Assembly (NCBI GenBank): GCA_045125095.1
Contig: JBGVMW010000204.1
Location: forward strand, 1-43,140
Direction of reading: 5' to 3'
DNA: 43,140 bases
DNA from: JBGVMW01 sp045125095
GTDB lineage: Bacteria; Bacillota; Clostridia; Lachnospirales; Lachnospiraceae
Shown one piece after another: positions 23,217 through 31,859 of this stretch. Numbering within the stretch: position 1 is the first letter of the stretch; each line of letters begins with the position of its first letter. The notes below the pieces were generated by a model. That model was given only the letters and a program-made list of their open reading frames with translations. It was not told the DNA's origin and did not search any database. The translations under genes and the position numbers were made by a program.

Positions 23217-25726
23217 TGGCAAAGTCAAGTACATATTGGCAAGGTAGATTTGACCAGATTGAGCAGTCAGCTAACAACAGGTCAACCAAATATGTCAAGC
23301 AGTTGGAAAAGAAATATCAGATAGCTGCACAACAGATTGATGGTCAGATTAATGCTTGGTATCAAAGAATTGCTGCAAATAATGAAGTATCAATGACCGA
23401 AGCAAGAAAACTGTTGAGTAGTTCTGAATTGAAAGAATTTAAGTGGACTGTTGAAGATTACATCAAATATGGTCAGGAGAATGCAATTGATCAGCGATGG
23501 ATGAAAGAACTGGAAAACGCTTCTGCAAAGTTCCATATTAGTCGTTTGGAAGCAATGAAAATCGAAGCAAGACAGCAGATAGAACTTGCAACCGGGGGAA
23601 TGGTAGATGATGTTGATACGCTTTTGAAGAATGTCTATTCAGATACATTTTACCGCTCATGCTTTGAGATGCAGAAGGGCATCGGTGTTGGATTTGATGT
23701 ATCTAAGCTTGATGGTGGTAAGGTGTCAAGGATATTATCAAAACCTTGGTCAGTAGATGGAACGAATTTCAGTGAAAAGTTATGGAGCAATAAGGCAAAG
23801 CTTATTAATAACCTTGACCAAGAATTATCCAGAATGATTTTAACCGGAGAATCACCAAAGAAAGCTATTGCAAACATCAAGAAAGTAATGGGGAGTTCTT
23901 TAGCATCTGCGAAACGTTTGGTAATGACGGAGCAGGCGTTTTTTACATCCGCAGCGCAGGTAGATGCCTATGGTGAATTGGATGTAGAGGAATACGAGTT
24001 TGTCGGTACGCTTGATGGAAGAACTTGTGGTGATTGTGGCGATTTGGATGGTAAACATTTCCCGGTTGCTGAAATGGCTGTTGGGATAAATGCTCCGCCA
24101 ATGCATCCGTATTGTCGGTGTACCACATGCCCGTACTTTGATGATGAGTTTACCAATGGGTTAAGGGCATCGAGGGATGAATCCGGCAAGACGGTTTATG
24201 AAGTGCCTGAGAAAATGACATATAAGGAATGGAAGAAGTCATTTGTTGATGGTGGGGATAAGAGTGATTTGACACCGATGGCATCAGAAAGTGTCCTAGA
24301 TAATGTACAAAAGAATGATGGAATACCTGCAAAGAAAGTGACAGAGAGAAAAACTGATGTACTTAATGACAATAAGGATATTGCTGAATACAAACTAAAA
24401 AAGAAAGAATATGATGATGCAGTTCACAGATTAGATGAATTAGATAAAGAATCTGATAAATTACTTGATGATTATATGCTTGGTATGGATACAGACAGAG
24501 CAGATGAATTAAATAAAAAATTTGAAGCAAAGTTTGTTGAAGAAGAAGAATATAAAAAGTATGTAGAAGAATTGAAACATAATCTTGCACCATATGAATC
24601 AAAAGCAATCAAATCAGTTGAAAGTGCACTAGCAAAACTTGTAGATGTGGATATTGCAAAGGTGAAATTAGAAGGTTTACCTTATGAATCGGCTGAAATA
24701 TGGTATAGAAAGACAGATAGTATATTATCTAAATATCCACAACTTAAAGATAATATCACATCAATTAAGTATGATGCTGATATAACAAAGATGATGGATG
24801 CAGGTACAAAGCCACTTACAGGTGAAGTGTATATAGGAAAGCCATTTACTGATTATAAGAAGATGATGAAAGACTATGCTGAAGATGTTGCAAATGGTTA
24901 TAGTCCACAGGGAACAAATGCAAGTAGTGTTATTACCCATGAATTTGGACATTTACTTGATGGATATTTAACTAAAACAAAAAAAGCAGGTCTTGTAAAT
25001 CAGTATGGTGTAAAATATGCGTCAGAACACCTTGTAAATGATGTATTAAAGGATATGAACATCACCACCAAAGAAGGAATATTCAAAGATGTTCCTTTCA
25101 AGGAAAGATTAGCAGTCAGGGAAAAATGGATTGCTGAAAATATTAGTAAATATGCATCAAAAGACAACAAGGAAGCATTTGCAGAATTATTTGCAGAATA
25201 TGTTGATAGTCCAAATCCAAGTCCTGTTGCAAAAGAACTTGGTAAAAGGGTTGAAAAACTACTTGGCAATGATATTGTTGAAGATGCACTTGAAAATATT
25301 GGTGATAGTGATATAATAGCATCAGGTGCAAGAATATTTAATCCTGAAAGTAAGGAAGGAAGAACATTTGCAAAGATGTACTATCCTGAAATAAGGTCTT
25401 TCAGCACTGATTGCGAACATATTGCAAAAAACATTGGTAAATCACAAAAAGATATTGAAAAAGTTAAGGAATACTTGTTCTTTACAGATGATTTTGAACC
25501 TGATTGCGCAATAGCACAGTCTTGGCAGCGACTGATGCAAGGAAACGATATTAAGAAACATGATTATACGTTGATTGAGCATGAATTGTATGAAATGGAT
25601 ATTAAGAAACAGAATCCTGATTTAAGTCATTATGAAGCACATGAGTTAGCAACCAAGAAGTATAATTATCAGAAGGAAGTGGATGAATACTATGGTGACC
25701 TTGACAAACCTAAGAAAAGTGAATAA
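23216..25726 (+). CDS. MuF minor head protein with C-terminal metalloprotease and toxin-like domains
   Basis: The 836-residue protein begins with a Mu F-type head domain: GTLDGRTCGDCGDLDGKHF from residue 264 and HPYCRC near 297. Normal MuF proteins would end soon after. Here a coiled-coil linker (~385-470) leads to a metalloprotease-like domain with HEFGH (575-579) and EAFAELFAEY (653-662). A distinct last domain follows (~700-836) with HELYE (789-793), EAHELA (807-812) and YNY (816-818). The region from ~24300 is visibly more A-rich than the head part, suggesting module exchange. It likely carries an effector into cells with phage DNA, or acts in the lysogen's competitors. Confidence 0.85.
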   Translation: MAKSSTYWQGRFDQIEQSANNRSTKYVKQLEKKYQIAAQQIDGQINAWYQRIAANNEVSMTEARKLLSSSELKEFKWTVEDYIKYGQENAIDQRWMKELENASAKFHISRLEAMKIEARQQIELATGGMVDDVDTLLKNVYSDTFYRSCFEMQKGIGVGFDVSKLDGGKVSRILSKPWSVDGTNFSEKLWSNKAKLINNLDQELSRMILTGESPKKAIANIKKVMGSSLASAKRLVMTEQAFFTSAAQVDAYGELDVEEYEFVGTLDGRTCGDCGDLDGKHFPVAEMAVGINAPPMHPYCRCTTCPYFDDEFTNGLRASRDESGKTVYEVPEKMTYKEWKKSFVDGGDKSDLTPMASESVLDNVQKNDGIPAKKVTERKTDVLNDNKDIAEYKLKKKEYDDAVHRLDELDKESDKLLDDYMLGMDTDRADELNKKFEAKFVEEEEYKKYVEELKHNLAPYESKAIKSVESALAKLVDVDIAKVKLEGLPYESAEIWYRKTDSILSKYPQLKDNITSIKYDADITKMMDAGTKPLTGEVYIGKPFTDYKKMMKDYAEDVANGYSPQGTNASSVITHEFGHLLDGYLTKTKKAGLVNQYGVKYASEHLVNDVLKDMNITTKEGIFKDVPFKERLAVREKWIAENISKYASKDNKEAFAELFAEYVDSPNPSPVAKELGKRVEKLLGNDIVEDALENIGDSDIIASGARIFNPESKEGRTFAKMYYPEIRSFSTDCEHIAKNIGKSQKDIEKVKEYLFFTDDFEPDCAIAQSWQRLMQGNDIKKHDYTLIEHELYEMDIKKQNPDLSHYEAHELATKKYNYQKEVDEYYGDLDKPKKSE

Positions 25727-25937
25727 TAAAGTGATTACCGATTATTACCCTGAAGGAAATACTTCTGAAATCGGTCATATTGAATATGATATTACAACTT
25801 CTGAAGCAGATGTTTCGTTGTGTAAAACAGATTTGGATTCACATTTAAAGACATACTATCATAAAGCAGTTGCTGCAATAGAAAAGTTAGTTAAAAAGAA
25901 TGAGTTCCCTGAAACTTATAAATATATGTGGTATTAG
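25683..25937 (+). CDS. Candidate immunity protein for the MuF toxin domain
   Basis: An 84-residue protein whose start overlaps the MuF gene end by 44 bases. It has ITDYYPEGNTSEIGHIEYDI and ends KYMWY, a pattern I associate with small immunity partners of toxins bearing HELxE/EAHxxA tails; this is recollection, not a search. AAGGA lies five bases before ATG 25683; ATG 25692 is an alternative. A terminator follows immediately. High A content matches the MuF C-terminus, so both likely moved as one cassette. Confidence 0.6.
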   Translation: MNTMVTLTNLRKVNNKVITDYYPEGNTSEIGHIEYDITTSEADVSLCKTDLDSHLKTYYHKAVAAIEKLVKKNEFPETYKYMWY

Positions 25938-25966
25938 AAAGCATCCTAAATAGGGTGCTTTTATTA
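25937..25966 (+). terminator. Rho-independent terminator after the toxin/immunity cassette
   Basis: AAAGCATCCT-aaat-AGGGTGCTTT forms a ten-base stem with one G-T pair, followed by TATTATA. It separates the MuF cassette from the next genes. Confidence 0.8.
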
Positions 25967-25996
25967 TACACAAATTTAAGAAAGGAAGGATACTAT

Positions 25997-26263
25997 ATGT
26001 CGAATGATACATTTTTAGAGTTATGCAAAGATATTGTAGTTAATTATTTCAACGAACACGCTGACAAGACAGACAATAATAAGATTACAAAAGATGATGT
26101 ATTTATTGTTTGGTCCTGCAAAACATTACAGAACAACAAAGCGTTAGTAAGCACTACAGTTTCCGATGGTATGTATTACGAGATTACGCACAATGGAGAC
26201 AAACAGGAGACTTATGTTGACGCTTACAAGAAATGGGAAAATTTTACAGTAAAAGGAGAATAG
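25997..26263 (+). CDS. DUF6275 family protein
   Basis: The 88-residue protein has the DUF6275 pattern VWSCKTLQNNKALVSTT and YYEITHNGDKQETYVDAYKKWEN (parts). ATG 25997 has AAGGAAGGA upstream. Members often lie beside Tad2-like and other accessory genes in Clostridia phages. Function unknown; position in a small insert between head genes suggests a moron-type cargo gene. Confidence 0.78.
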   Translation: MSNDTFLELCKDIVVNYFNEHADKTDNNKITKDDVFIVWSCKTLQNNKALVSTTVSDGMYYEITHNGDKQETYVDAYKKWENFTVKGE

Positions 26264-26267
26264 CGAT

Positions 26268-26702
26268 ATGAAAAAATATGTAGGAACAAAATTTATTGAA
26301 GCAAAACCTATGAACAGAGGAGATTATAACAAGCATCGGGGCTGGACAATTCCGGCTAATGAGAATCCGTCTGATGAGGGATATTTAGTGAGGTATCCAG
26401 ATGGATATGAGAGTTGGTCTCCACGAAAACAGTTTGAAGATGCTTACAAAGAATGCACAAATATGACATTTGGGATTGCATTAGAACTTCTGAAAAAGGG
26501 ATGTAAGGTAGCAAGAGAAGGCTGGAATGGAAAAGGAATGTTTCTTTTCTTGGCGAATGGAGAAGATATCCAGTCAAGCATAGGAATTGAAGATAAATGT
26601 GTTGATGTAATTTGCATGAAAACAACACAGAACACAGTAGTCTTTGGTTGGTTAGCAAGCCAAACAGATATGCTTGCAGATGATTGGGTTCTCGTAGAGT
26701 AA
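26268..26702 (+). CDS. Tad2-like (DUF2829) anti-Thoeris protein
   Basis: The 144-residue protein ends in a DUF2829/Tad2 domain: MTFGIALELLKKGCKVAREGWNG (cited in parts), MFLFLANG and DMLADDWVLVE, residues ~66-144. Tad2 proteins sequester the cyclic ADP-ribose isomer produced by Thoeris ThsB and so block abortive defence. The first ~60 residues (KYVGTKFIEAKPM...PDGYESWSP) are an added module found in other phage DUF2829 proteins. AAAGGAGAATAGCG precedes ATG 26268. Ligand binding here is inferred from family only. Confidence 0.8.
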   Translation: MKKYVGTKFIEAKPMNRGDYNKHRGWTIPANENPSDEGYLVRYPDGYESWSPRKQFEDAYKECTNMTFGIALELLKKGCKVAREGWNGKGMFLFLANGEDIQSSIGIEDKCVDVICMKTTQNTVVFGWLASQTDMLADDWVLVE

Positions 26703-26775
26703 AGTTGTGCTAGTGCAAATAGAGCAATAAAGACAGAATCATCAAATCTAAGAAGTGAAATGCGCAGATGTGACG

Positions 26776-26808
26776 CAGAATAGCTTTACTGGTGGTTCTG
26801 TTTTTTTT
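26776..26808 (+). terminator. Rho-independent terminator upstream of the tRNA
   Basis: CAGAA (26776-26780) pairs with TTCTG (26796-26800), followed by eight T residues. It closes the DUF6275-Tad2 segment. Confidence 0.65.
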
Positions 26809-26868
26809 ATTGGGGTGAACAGTGGTTGCATTCGGGAGTTCACAGGGTTAGGGGTTGCAACTGCATTT

Positions 26869-26953
26869 GAAAAGGTGGCAGAGTGGATAAATGTAATAAG
26901 CTGTATTCTTATGTGCGGAAAAGCATACCGATGGTTCGAATCCATCCCTTTTC
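26869..26953 (+). tRNA. tRNA-Tyr(GTA)-like gene
   Basis: The 85-nt sequence folds as a complete long-variable-arm tRNA. Acceptor GAAAAGG/CCTTTTC (7 bp); U8-G9; D-stem GCA/TGT with an 11-nt loop containing GG; A26; anticodon stem ATAAG/CTTAT with the seven-base loop CTGTATT, anticodon GTA; 17-nt variable arm with GTGC/GCAT stem; T arm GATGG-TTCGAAT-CCATC. The discriminator is A, and no CCA is encoded. The length equals a typical bacterial tRNA-Tyr. Position 37 is T instead of the usual purine, so it may be a specialised, weak or decaying tRNA. Confidence 0.75.
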
Positions 26954-27044
26954 ATTCGTGTTGGTTACACGTTAAATAAACCAAAAGCCATTCAAATTCG
27001 TGGACTGAACCACGTAAAATAATGTATGAAAGGACAAAGAAACT

Positions 27045-27680
27045 ATGAAAAAAGAAGATTTGATGAAAATTGAAGATATGACTGAAGACCTTGCAGCAAA
27101 GATTGCAGAACAGTCAGCAGAGGAGCTGAAAGGGTACATCCCCAAAACACGCTTTGATGAAGTGAATGAAGCAAAGAAAAATGCGGAAGAACTGGTCAAA
27201 GAGCGTGATAAGCAGTTAGATGATTTGAAGAAGTCATCTGGTGACAATGAGGAGCTGAAAAAGCAGATTGAGCAATTGCAGGACGATAACAAAGCAACTG
27301 TGAAGAAGTATGAAGCTGACATTAAGAAGATGCAGATTGACAATGCGGTGCAGGCGGCTTTAAAAGATGCTGGTGCTAAAAACGTCACTGCGGCAATTGC
27401 TTTACTGAAAGACCTTGACAAAGCAGAGTTATCCGATGATGGAACTGTCAAAGGCCTTGCAGAGCAGATTAAAGAACTCCAGAAATCGGAATCATATCTT
27501 TTCAGCACAAAGCAAGAAACGCAACCGCCAAAGCCATCAGGAGCAACTCCGGCAGGCGGCGGTTCTACACATGTTCCTGGCACTGTTACGAAAGAGCAGT
27601 TCAATCGTATGGGCTACAAGGAACGCAATGAACTCTATAACACAAACAAGGAACTTTATGATTCTTTGGTACAAGATTAA
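27045..27680 (+). CDS. Scaffolding protein (phage GP20-like)
   Basis: The 211-residue, highly charged protein is coiled-coil through residues ~20-125 (EEL, KKQIEQLQDD), with a proline/glycine linker and a C-terminal NRMGYKERNELYNTN motif. This matches the GP20 minor structural/scaffold family. It templates prohead assembly and is usually removed before packaging. AAAGGACAAAGAAACT precedes ATG 27045. It lies directly upstream of the capsid gene. Confidence 0.88.
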   Translation: MKKEDLMKIEDMTEDLAAKIAEQSAEELKGYIPKTRFDEVNEAKKNAEELVKERDKQLDDLKKSSGDNEELKKQIEQLQDDNKATVKKYEADIKKMQIDNAVQAALKDAGAKNVTAAIALLKDLDKAELSDDGTVKGLAEQIKELQKSESYLFSTKQETQPPKPSGATPAGGGSTHVPGTVTKEQFNRMGYKERNELYNTNKELYDSLVQD

Positions 27681-27698
27681 GAAAAGAGGTAGAAGATT

Positions 27699-28577
27699 AT
27701 GGCATTAACAAAGTTAGAGAACTTAGTAAATCCGGAAGTCATGGCAGCAATGGTATCTGCAAAGCTTCCAAAGAAAATTAAATTCAGCCCAATTGCAAAG
27801 ATTGACACAACATTAGTTGGCAGACCAGGTGACACTATTACGGTGCCCAAATATGCATACATCGGTGATGCGGAGGACGTTGCAGAAGGTGTTGCAATGG
27901 GGACTACTGTATTGACAGCAAGCACCACGCAGGTAAAAGTGAAGAAAGCTGGCAAGGCAGTAGAACTTACTGATGAATCCGTATTGTCCGGTTATGGCGA
28001 CCCTGTTGGAGAAGCTACGAATCAGCTTACCATGGCAATTGCGGCAAAGGTTGACAATGACTGTCTGGATGCATTATATACGGCACCACTTACATATGAC
28101 GGTTCCGCTGCGGTAATCGGCTATGAGGGTATTGTATTAGCAAACGCTGTGTTCGGTGATGAATCCGACGAAGCTATGAACAAAGTTATGTATATTCACC
28201 CAGACCAGGAGCAGACACTTAGATTAGATGAAAACTTCATGGATAAAAACAAGTATGGTCTTGAGGTTGTCATGAATGGAGCAATCGGTAAGATTGCCGG
28301 TATTGAGATTAAAAAATCTAAGAAGGTAGCAAAAGATGAAGCTGGTAACTGGAAGAATCCGATTGTTATCTTATCTGCATCAGACCCAAATGAGGACCCG
28401 GTGGCTGACGGAACAGCAGAGGAAGAAGCTGCATTAACAATTTACATGAAGCGTAATGTGCAGTTAGAAACTGACAGAGATATCTTAGCAAAGACAACTG
28501 TTGCATCTGCTGATGAGCATTACGGTGTTGCGTTAAGCAATGAATCCAAAGTTGTTATTGCGACATTTAAGGCTTAA
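27699..28577 (+). CDS. Major capsid protein (N4-gp56 type)
   Basis: The 292-residue protein has the N4-gp56 signature: early TKLENLVNPEVMAAMVSAKL, then GDTITVPKYAYIGDAEDV (parts), ELTDESVLSGYGDP and IHPDQEQTLR. The HK97-like fold forms the icosahedral shell. GAGGTAGAAGATT precedes ATG 27699. No separate protease gene is seen nearby apart from the small metallopeptidase at 22869. Confidence 0.9.
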   Translation: MALTKLENLVNPEVMAAMVSAKLPKKIKFSPIAKIDTTLVGRPGDTITVPKYAYIGDAEDVAEGVAMGTTVLTASTTQVKVKKAGKAVELTDESVLSGYGDPVGEATNQLTMAIAAKVDNDCLDALYTAPLTYDGSAAVIGYEGIVLANAVFGDESDEAMNKVMYIHPDQEQTLRLDENFMDKNKYGLEVVMNGAIGKIAGIEIKKSKKVAKDEAGNWKNPIVILSASDPNEDPVADGTAEEEAALTIYMKRNVQLETDRDILAKTTVASADEHYGVALSNESKVVIATFKA

Positions 28578-28590
28578 GGTGGTGTGAATT

Positions 28591-28698
28591 ATGTTATTGC
28601 GCAGACATAAACAGAAAGAGCAGGCAAAGCCGCTGTCTGAAAAGATAGTGGAAAAGCCTACTGAGGTGAAGGCTAGCGGCAGAAAGCCAAAGAAATAG
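28591..28698 (+). CDS. Small basic protein downstream of capsid
   Basis: A 35-residue lysine/arginine-rich protein (MLLRRHKQKEQAKPLSE...) with GGTGGTGTG upstream of ATG 28591. It fills the gap between capsid and connector genes, as in related phages where similar basic peptides occur. Function unknown. Confidence 0.5.
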   Translation: MLLRRHKQKEQAKPLSEKIVEKPTEVKASGRKPKK

Positions 28699-28709
28699 GT
28701 GGTGATGCT

Positions 28710-29168
28710 ATGATATTGGGAGAAGAATCCATCAAAGCATTGACCGAAGCAGTGAAAAATATCGTAGAATCCAGCATTTCAGAATCATTTATTGAGATGG
28801 TTTTGAAAAGACTGGATTCTTTTTGTTATGAGATAACAGAAAACGATGTCTTTCCGATAGGGTTTAGTGTTCAAAAAGTAGAGCAGACAATCAGAAATGA
28901 GTGTAACACGTCGGAACTTCCGGATGGATTGATATGTTATGCGGTGGATATGGTGTGTGGTGAGTTCTTAACCAGCAAATACAAAACCGGTCAGCTTGAA
29001 TTATCATCACTTGACCTTGATGGCGCACTTGCGTCTGTGAATGTCGGTGGTGCGTCCGTATCCTTTGACAACAACACTTCTGATGATAACAAGCTGAATG
29101 CACTTATTTCATTGCTTGTGAATAGTGGAAGGGGGCAATTTGCATGTTATCGGCAAATCAAGTGGTAA
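28710..29168 (+). CDS. Head-tail connector (adaptor) protein
   Basis: The 152-residue mainly helical protein (SFCYEITENDVFPIGF; CYAVDMVCGEFL) lies directly after the capsid, the place of gp6/gp15-like adaptors that dock on the portal. GGTGGTGATGCT precedes ATG 28710. It overlaps the next gene by 25 bases. The assignment rests on order and fold type. Confidence 0.72.
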   Translation: MILGEESIKALTEAVKNIVESSISESFIEMVLKRLDSFCYEITENDVFPIGFSVQKVEQTIRNECNTSELPDGLICYAVDMVCGEFLTSKYKTGQLELSSLDLDGALASVNVGGASVSFDNNTSDDNKLNALISLLVNSGRGQFACYRQIKW

Positions 29169-29506
29169 AGGTCAGAAAAGCTATTGAGACCATGTATGAC
29201 AGTGTATGCACCGTGGTAGTTCATGAAGAATACGAAAAGCCAAACGGTGCGACAGGATTTCGAGATGCAATTTTGCTGGAGGATGAGCCATGTCACATGC
29301 AGTATGCAAGTGTCAGTGAAGCAACGCAGGGCGATGCGGCGGCAAGGGTAGCACAGGAAATAAGGCTGTTTGTCAGACCAGACGTGGAAATCTTAGCTGG
29401 CTCAAAAATAACGGTTGATTCTGTCGATTACACGCACTCTGGAGTGAGCGCAAAATATAGTACACATCAAGAGATTGTTCTTAAGTTATGGAAAGGGTGG
29501 TCATAA
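29144..29506 (+). CDS. Head closure / stopper-like protein
   Basis: The 120-residue beta-rich protein (MYDSVCTVVVHEEYEKPNGA; ILAGSKITVDSVDYTHSG) fits head-completion stopper proteins, which plug the portal after packaging. It overlaps both neighbours, ending one base into the next start. Assigned from order and size. Confidence 0.72.
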   Translation: MLSANQVVKVRKAIETMYDSVCTVVVHEEYEKPNGATGFRDAILLEDEPCHMQYASVSEATQGDAAARVAQEIRLFVRPDVEILAGSKITVDSVDYTHSGVSAKYSTHQEIVLKLWKGWS

Positions 29507-29934
29507 TGGGCGCGAAATATAAACAACTTGAGGAATTCTCGAAGAAAGTTGAAAGGCTTAACAATGAGCAAAGAGAGGAATTTATTGAAGCGTGCTGTAA
29601 GGAGTTGGCAGCAAGATTGTTGGCAAAAGCTATCAAAAGAACACCAGTAGATGGTGGAACACTTAGGAGAGGGTGGACAGCAGGAAAAAATCAGAATGCG
29701 ACAGCCTATGCAAACAGCCTAAACGTCCAGAAAATTGGTAATAAGTACCACATTGATATTACGAACCCTGTTGAATATGCATCCTATGTGGAATACGGTC
29801 ACAGAACTAGAAATCATGATGCCTGGGTAGAAGGACATCACATGCTAACCATTTCAGAAGCGGAATTGAACAGCATGAGTGATGCAATTTTGCAGAAAAA
29901 GTTAAACAAATTTATGAAGGATGTGTTTGGATGA
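29506..29934 (+). CDS. HK97 gp10-like tail-completion protein
   Basis: The 142-residue protein has the gp10 family signature TPVDGGTLRRGWTAG and YASYVEYGHRTR, residues ~45-105. It takes part in joining head and tail. ATG 29506 with GGGTGG upstream is preferred to an in-frame ATG 18 bases earlier inside the previous gene. Confidence 0.88.
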   Translation: MGAKYKQLEEFSKKVERLNNEQREEFIEACCKELAARLLAKAIKRTPVDGGTLRRGWTAGKNQNATAYANSLNVQKIGNKYHIDITNPVEYASYVEYGHRTRNHDAWVEGHHMLTISEAELNSMSDAILQKKLNKFMKDVFG

Positions 29935-30356
29935 TACAGAGCATTATTGATGGCATAATTGCAGCAATCAGAACAGAATATGATAAGTCATTCAGAATAT
30001 ACACAGAATCAGTAGAGCAGGGTTTGACAGAGCCTTGCTTTTCTGTTTTGTGCCTGAACGCATCAGATGAACAGAATGTTTGTTCCAGACATAACAGAAC
30101 CTATCAATTCAATATTACTTACTTCCCGGTATCTACAGATGAGCCAAGGATTGAGTGCTTGAAAGTAATGGAATCACTGTATGACCTGCTCAATCTGATA
30201 GATGCAGATGGTGACAAACTGCGAGGTGCAAGAATGGACGGAGACATAGTGGATGGAGTGCTACAATTTCAGGTAACATATGCGTTCTTCTTGCTTGCGA
30301 CATCAACTGGAATCAGTATGGAAGAATTAGAAGTTAATACAAACGGAAGGGAATGA
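29931..30356 (+). CDS. Tail terminator family protein
   Basis: The 141-residue protein (IIDGIIAAIRTEYDKSFRIY; FSVLCLNASDEQNV; ITYFPVS) matches the phage tail terminator/DUF6838 type. It caps the tail tube and sets the joint with the head. It overlaps the previous stop by four bases (ATGA). Confidence 0.8.
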   Translation: MIQSIIDGIIAAIRTEYDKSFRIYTESVEQGLTEPCFSVLCLNASDEQNVCSRHNRTYQFNITYFPVSTDEPRIECLKVMESLYDLLNLIDADGDKLRGARMDGDIVDGVLQFQVTYAFFLLATSTGISMEELEVNTNGRE

Positions 30357-30360
30357 TGGC

Positions 30361-30558
30361 ATGGCTACAACAAGGAATAAAAAGACAACAGCAAAGCCGG
30401 CAGAGGACACTTTCACCAAGGAACAGATTGTGAAATCAAAAAAGTATGCATCCTATGTGGATTTCCTTAATGGAAATTTGCAAGATGGTAAGACATACAC
30501 TGCCGAGCAGATAGACAAGTTAATTACAGGATTTTATGGAAAGGGTAAGAGTGAATAG
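30361..30558 (+). CDS. Small conserved tail-region protein
   Basis: A 65-residue protein with a basic, threonine-rich start and TAEQIDKLITGFYGKGK at the C-terminus. Similar small proteins precede the sheath gene in PBSX-like phages and seem related to ribosomal/Rho-N-like modules. GGAAGGGAATGATGGC precedes ATG 30361. No known role. Confidence 0.7.
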   Translation: MATTRNKKTTAKPAEDTFTKEQIVKSKKYASYVDFLNGNLQDGKTYTAEQIDKLITGFYGKGKSE

Positions 30559-30560
30559 AA

Positions 30561-31844
30561 ATGTTAGGTGGCGGTACATACGTTACACAAAATAAGGTGC
30601 TTCCGGGAGCATATTTCCAGTTCATTTCAAAGGCAACTGCATCTGCTGGATTATCAGATCGTGGCGTAGCTGCAATGGCAATGGAGATGGACTGGGGAAA
30701 AGATGATGCAATCATTACTGTTGAGGCAGGAGATTTTCAGAAGAATAGTTTGAAAATCTTTGGTTATGACTACGCATCAGAGAAAATGAAGGATATCAGA
30801 GAAGTGTTCCTTCATGCAAATACTTTATATTTGTACAAGCTGACCAGTGGCGGTACAAAGGCAAGCAACACATTTGCAACAGCATTACATGGTGGTGTAA
30901 GAGGTAATGATTTAAAGGTTGTTATTCAGTCAGATGTAGATGATGAATCAAAGTTTGTTGTTTCACTGTACCTGGGTACAACTAAGGTTGATGAACAGAC
31001 AGTCGCTAGTGCTTCTGAATTAGTAGCAAACGACTTTGCAACATGGAAAACTGATGCGGTGCTTGCTGTAACAGCCGGTGAAGCACTTACAGGTGGTACA
31101 AATGGTACATCTGATGCAACTGCACATCAGACATTCCTGAATAAAATTGAATCATATCCGGATGTAAACGCAATCGGCTATGCCGGTTCTGATGATACTG
31201 TAAAGGCATTATATATCGCATTTGCAAAGCGTATGCGCGATGAAGTAGGTATTAAGCTTCAGGCAGTTATCTTTAATAAAGCAGCTGACAGTATCGCAGC
31301 TGTAAATGTGAAGAATCAGGCAGACCTTGTGCCGTGGGTACTTGGTGTTGTTGCCGGAACTGCTGTGAATAAATCTGCAACCAATATGAAATATGATGGC
31401 GAATGCGCGGTCAATACAGATTACACACAGAAACAGCTTGAAGCAGCTATCAAAGCAGGTGAGTTTGTTCTTCATCAGGTAGGAACAGATGTACATGTCC
31501 TTGAGGATGTTAATTCATTAGTATCTGTTACGGATGAACAGGGCGAGGTATTCAAAGATAATCAGACTGTCAGAGTAATTGACAATATCGCGACGTCCAT
31601 TGCGAGCGTATTTTCAACAAAATACATTGGCAGGGTACCGAATAATGCATCCGGTAGAACATCCCTTTGGTCTGATGTTGTAAAAATTCATAAGAATCTG
31701 AATGATATTCAGGCACTTGAAGATTTTGAATCTGGTCACATCACTGTAACACAGGGAGAAACAAAGAAATCTGTTGTTATAAATTCAGAAATTACAGTTG
31801 TTAATACAATGACCAAGTTGTATATGAAGACAGTTGTTGCGTAG
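30561..31844 (+). CDS. xkdK: Contractile tail sheath
   Basis: The 427-residue sheath protein shows GVAAMAMEMDWGKD, a central insertion domain (residues ~95-180), DVNAIGYAGSDDTVK, and the conserved C-terminal SLWSDVVKIHKNLNDIQA and INSEITVVNTMTKLYMKTVV (parts). It contracts to drive the tube through the envelope and defines this phage as a myovirus. GAGTGAATAGAA precedes ATG 30561. Confidence 0.95.
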   Translation: MLGGGTYVTQNKVLPGAYFQFISKATASAGLSDRGVAAMAMEMDWGKDDAIITVEAGDFQKNSLKIFGYDYASEKMKDIREVFLHANTLYLYKLTSGGTKASNTFATALHGGVRGNDLKVVIQSDVDDESKFVVSLYLGTTKVDEQTVASASELVANDFATWKTDAVLAVTAGEALTGGTNGTSDATAHQTFLNKIESYPDVNAIGYAGSDDTVKALYIAFAKRMRDEVGIKLQAVIFNKAADSIAAVNVKNQADLVPWVLGVVAGTAVNKSATNMKYDGECAVNTDYTQKQLEAAIKAGEFVLHQVGTDVHVLEDVNSLVSVTDEQGEVFKDNQTVRVIDNIATSIASVFSTKYIGRVPNNASGRTSLWSDVVKIHKNLNDIQALEDFESGHITVTQGETKKSVVINSEITVVNTMTKLYMKTVVA

Positions 31845-31859
31845 GAAGGAGTGAAATAA

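Larger units (their letters stand above)
26703..27044. other. Non-coding gap with terminator, tRNA and small hairpins
   Basis: No supported protein gene; the frame at 26755-26979 has no ribosome binding site and is overlapped by the tRNA. The gap holds a terminator (26776-26808), a GTGAAC...GTTCAC inverted repeat near 26815-26843, the tRNA-like sequence at 26869-26953, and two short stems (CGTGT/ACACG near 26957 and CGTGG/CCACG near 26999). Confidence 0.7.

Noticed and set aside
26869..26953. tRNA-Leu or tRNA-Ser reading of the long-arm tRNA
   Set aside because: The seven-base loop CTGTATT gives GTA with T33 in place; Leu or Ser anticodons would need a shifted loop.
26755..26979. 74-codon frame between Tad2 and scaffold
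   Set aside because: It has no ribosome binding site, starts at a non-ATG codon and is overlapped by the tRNA-like structure.
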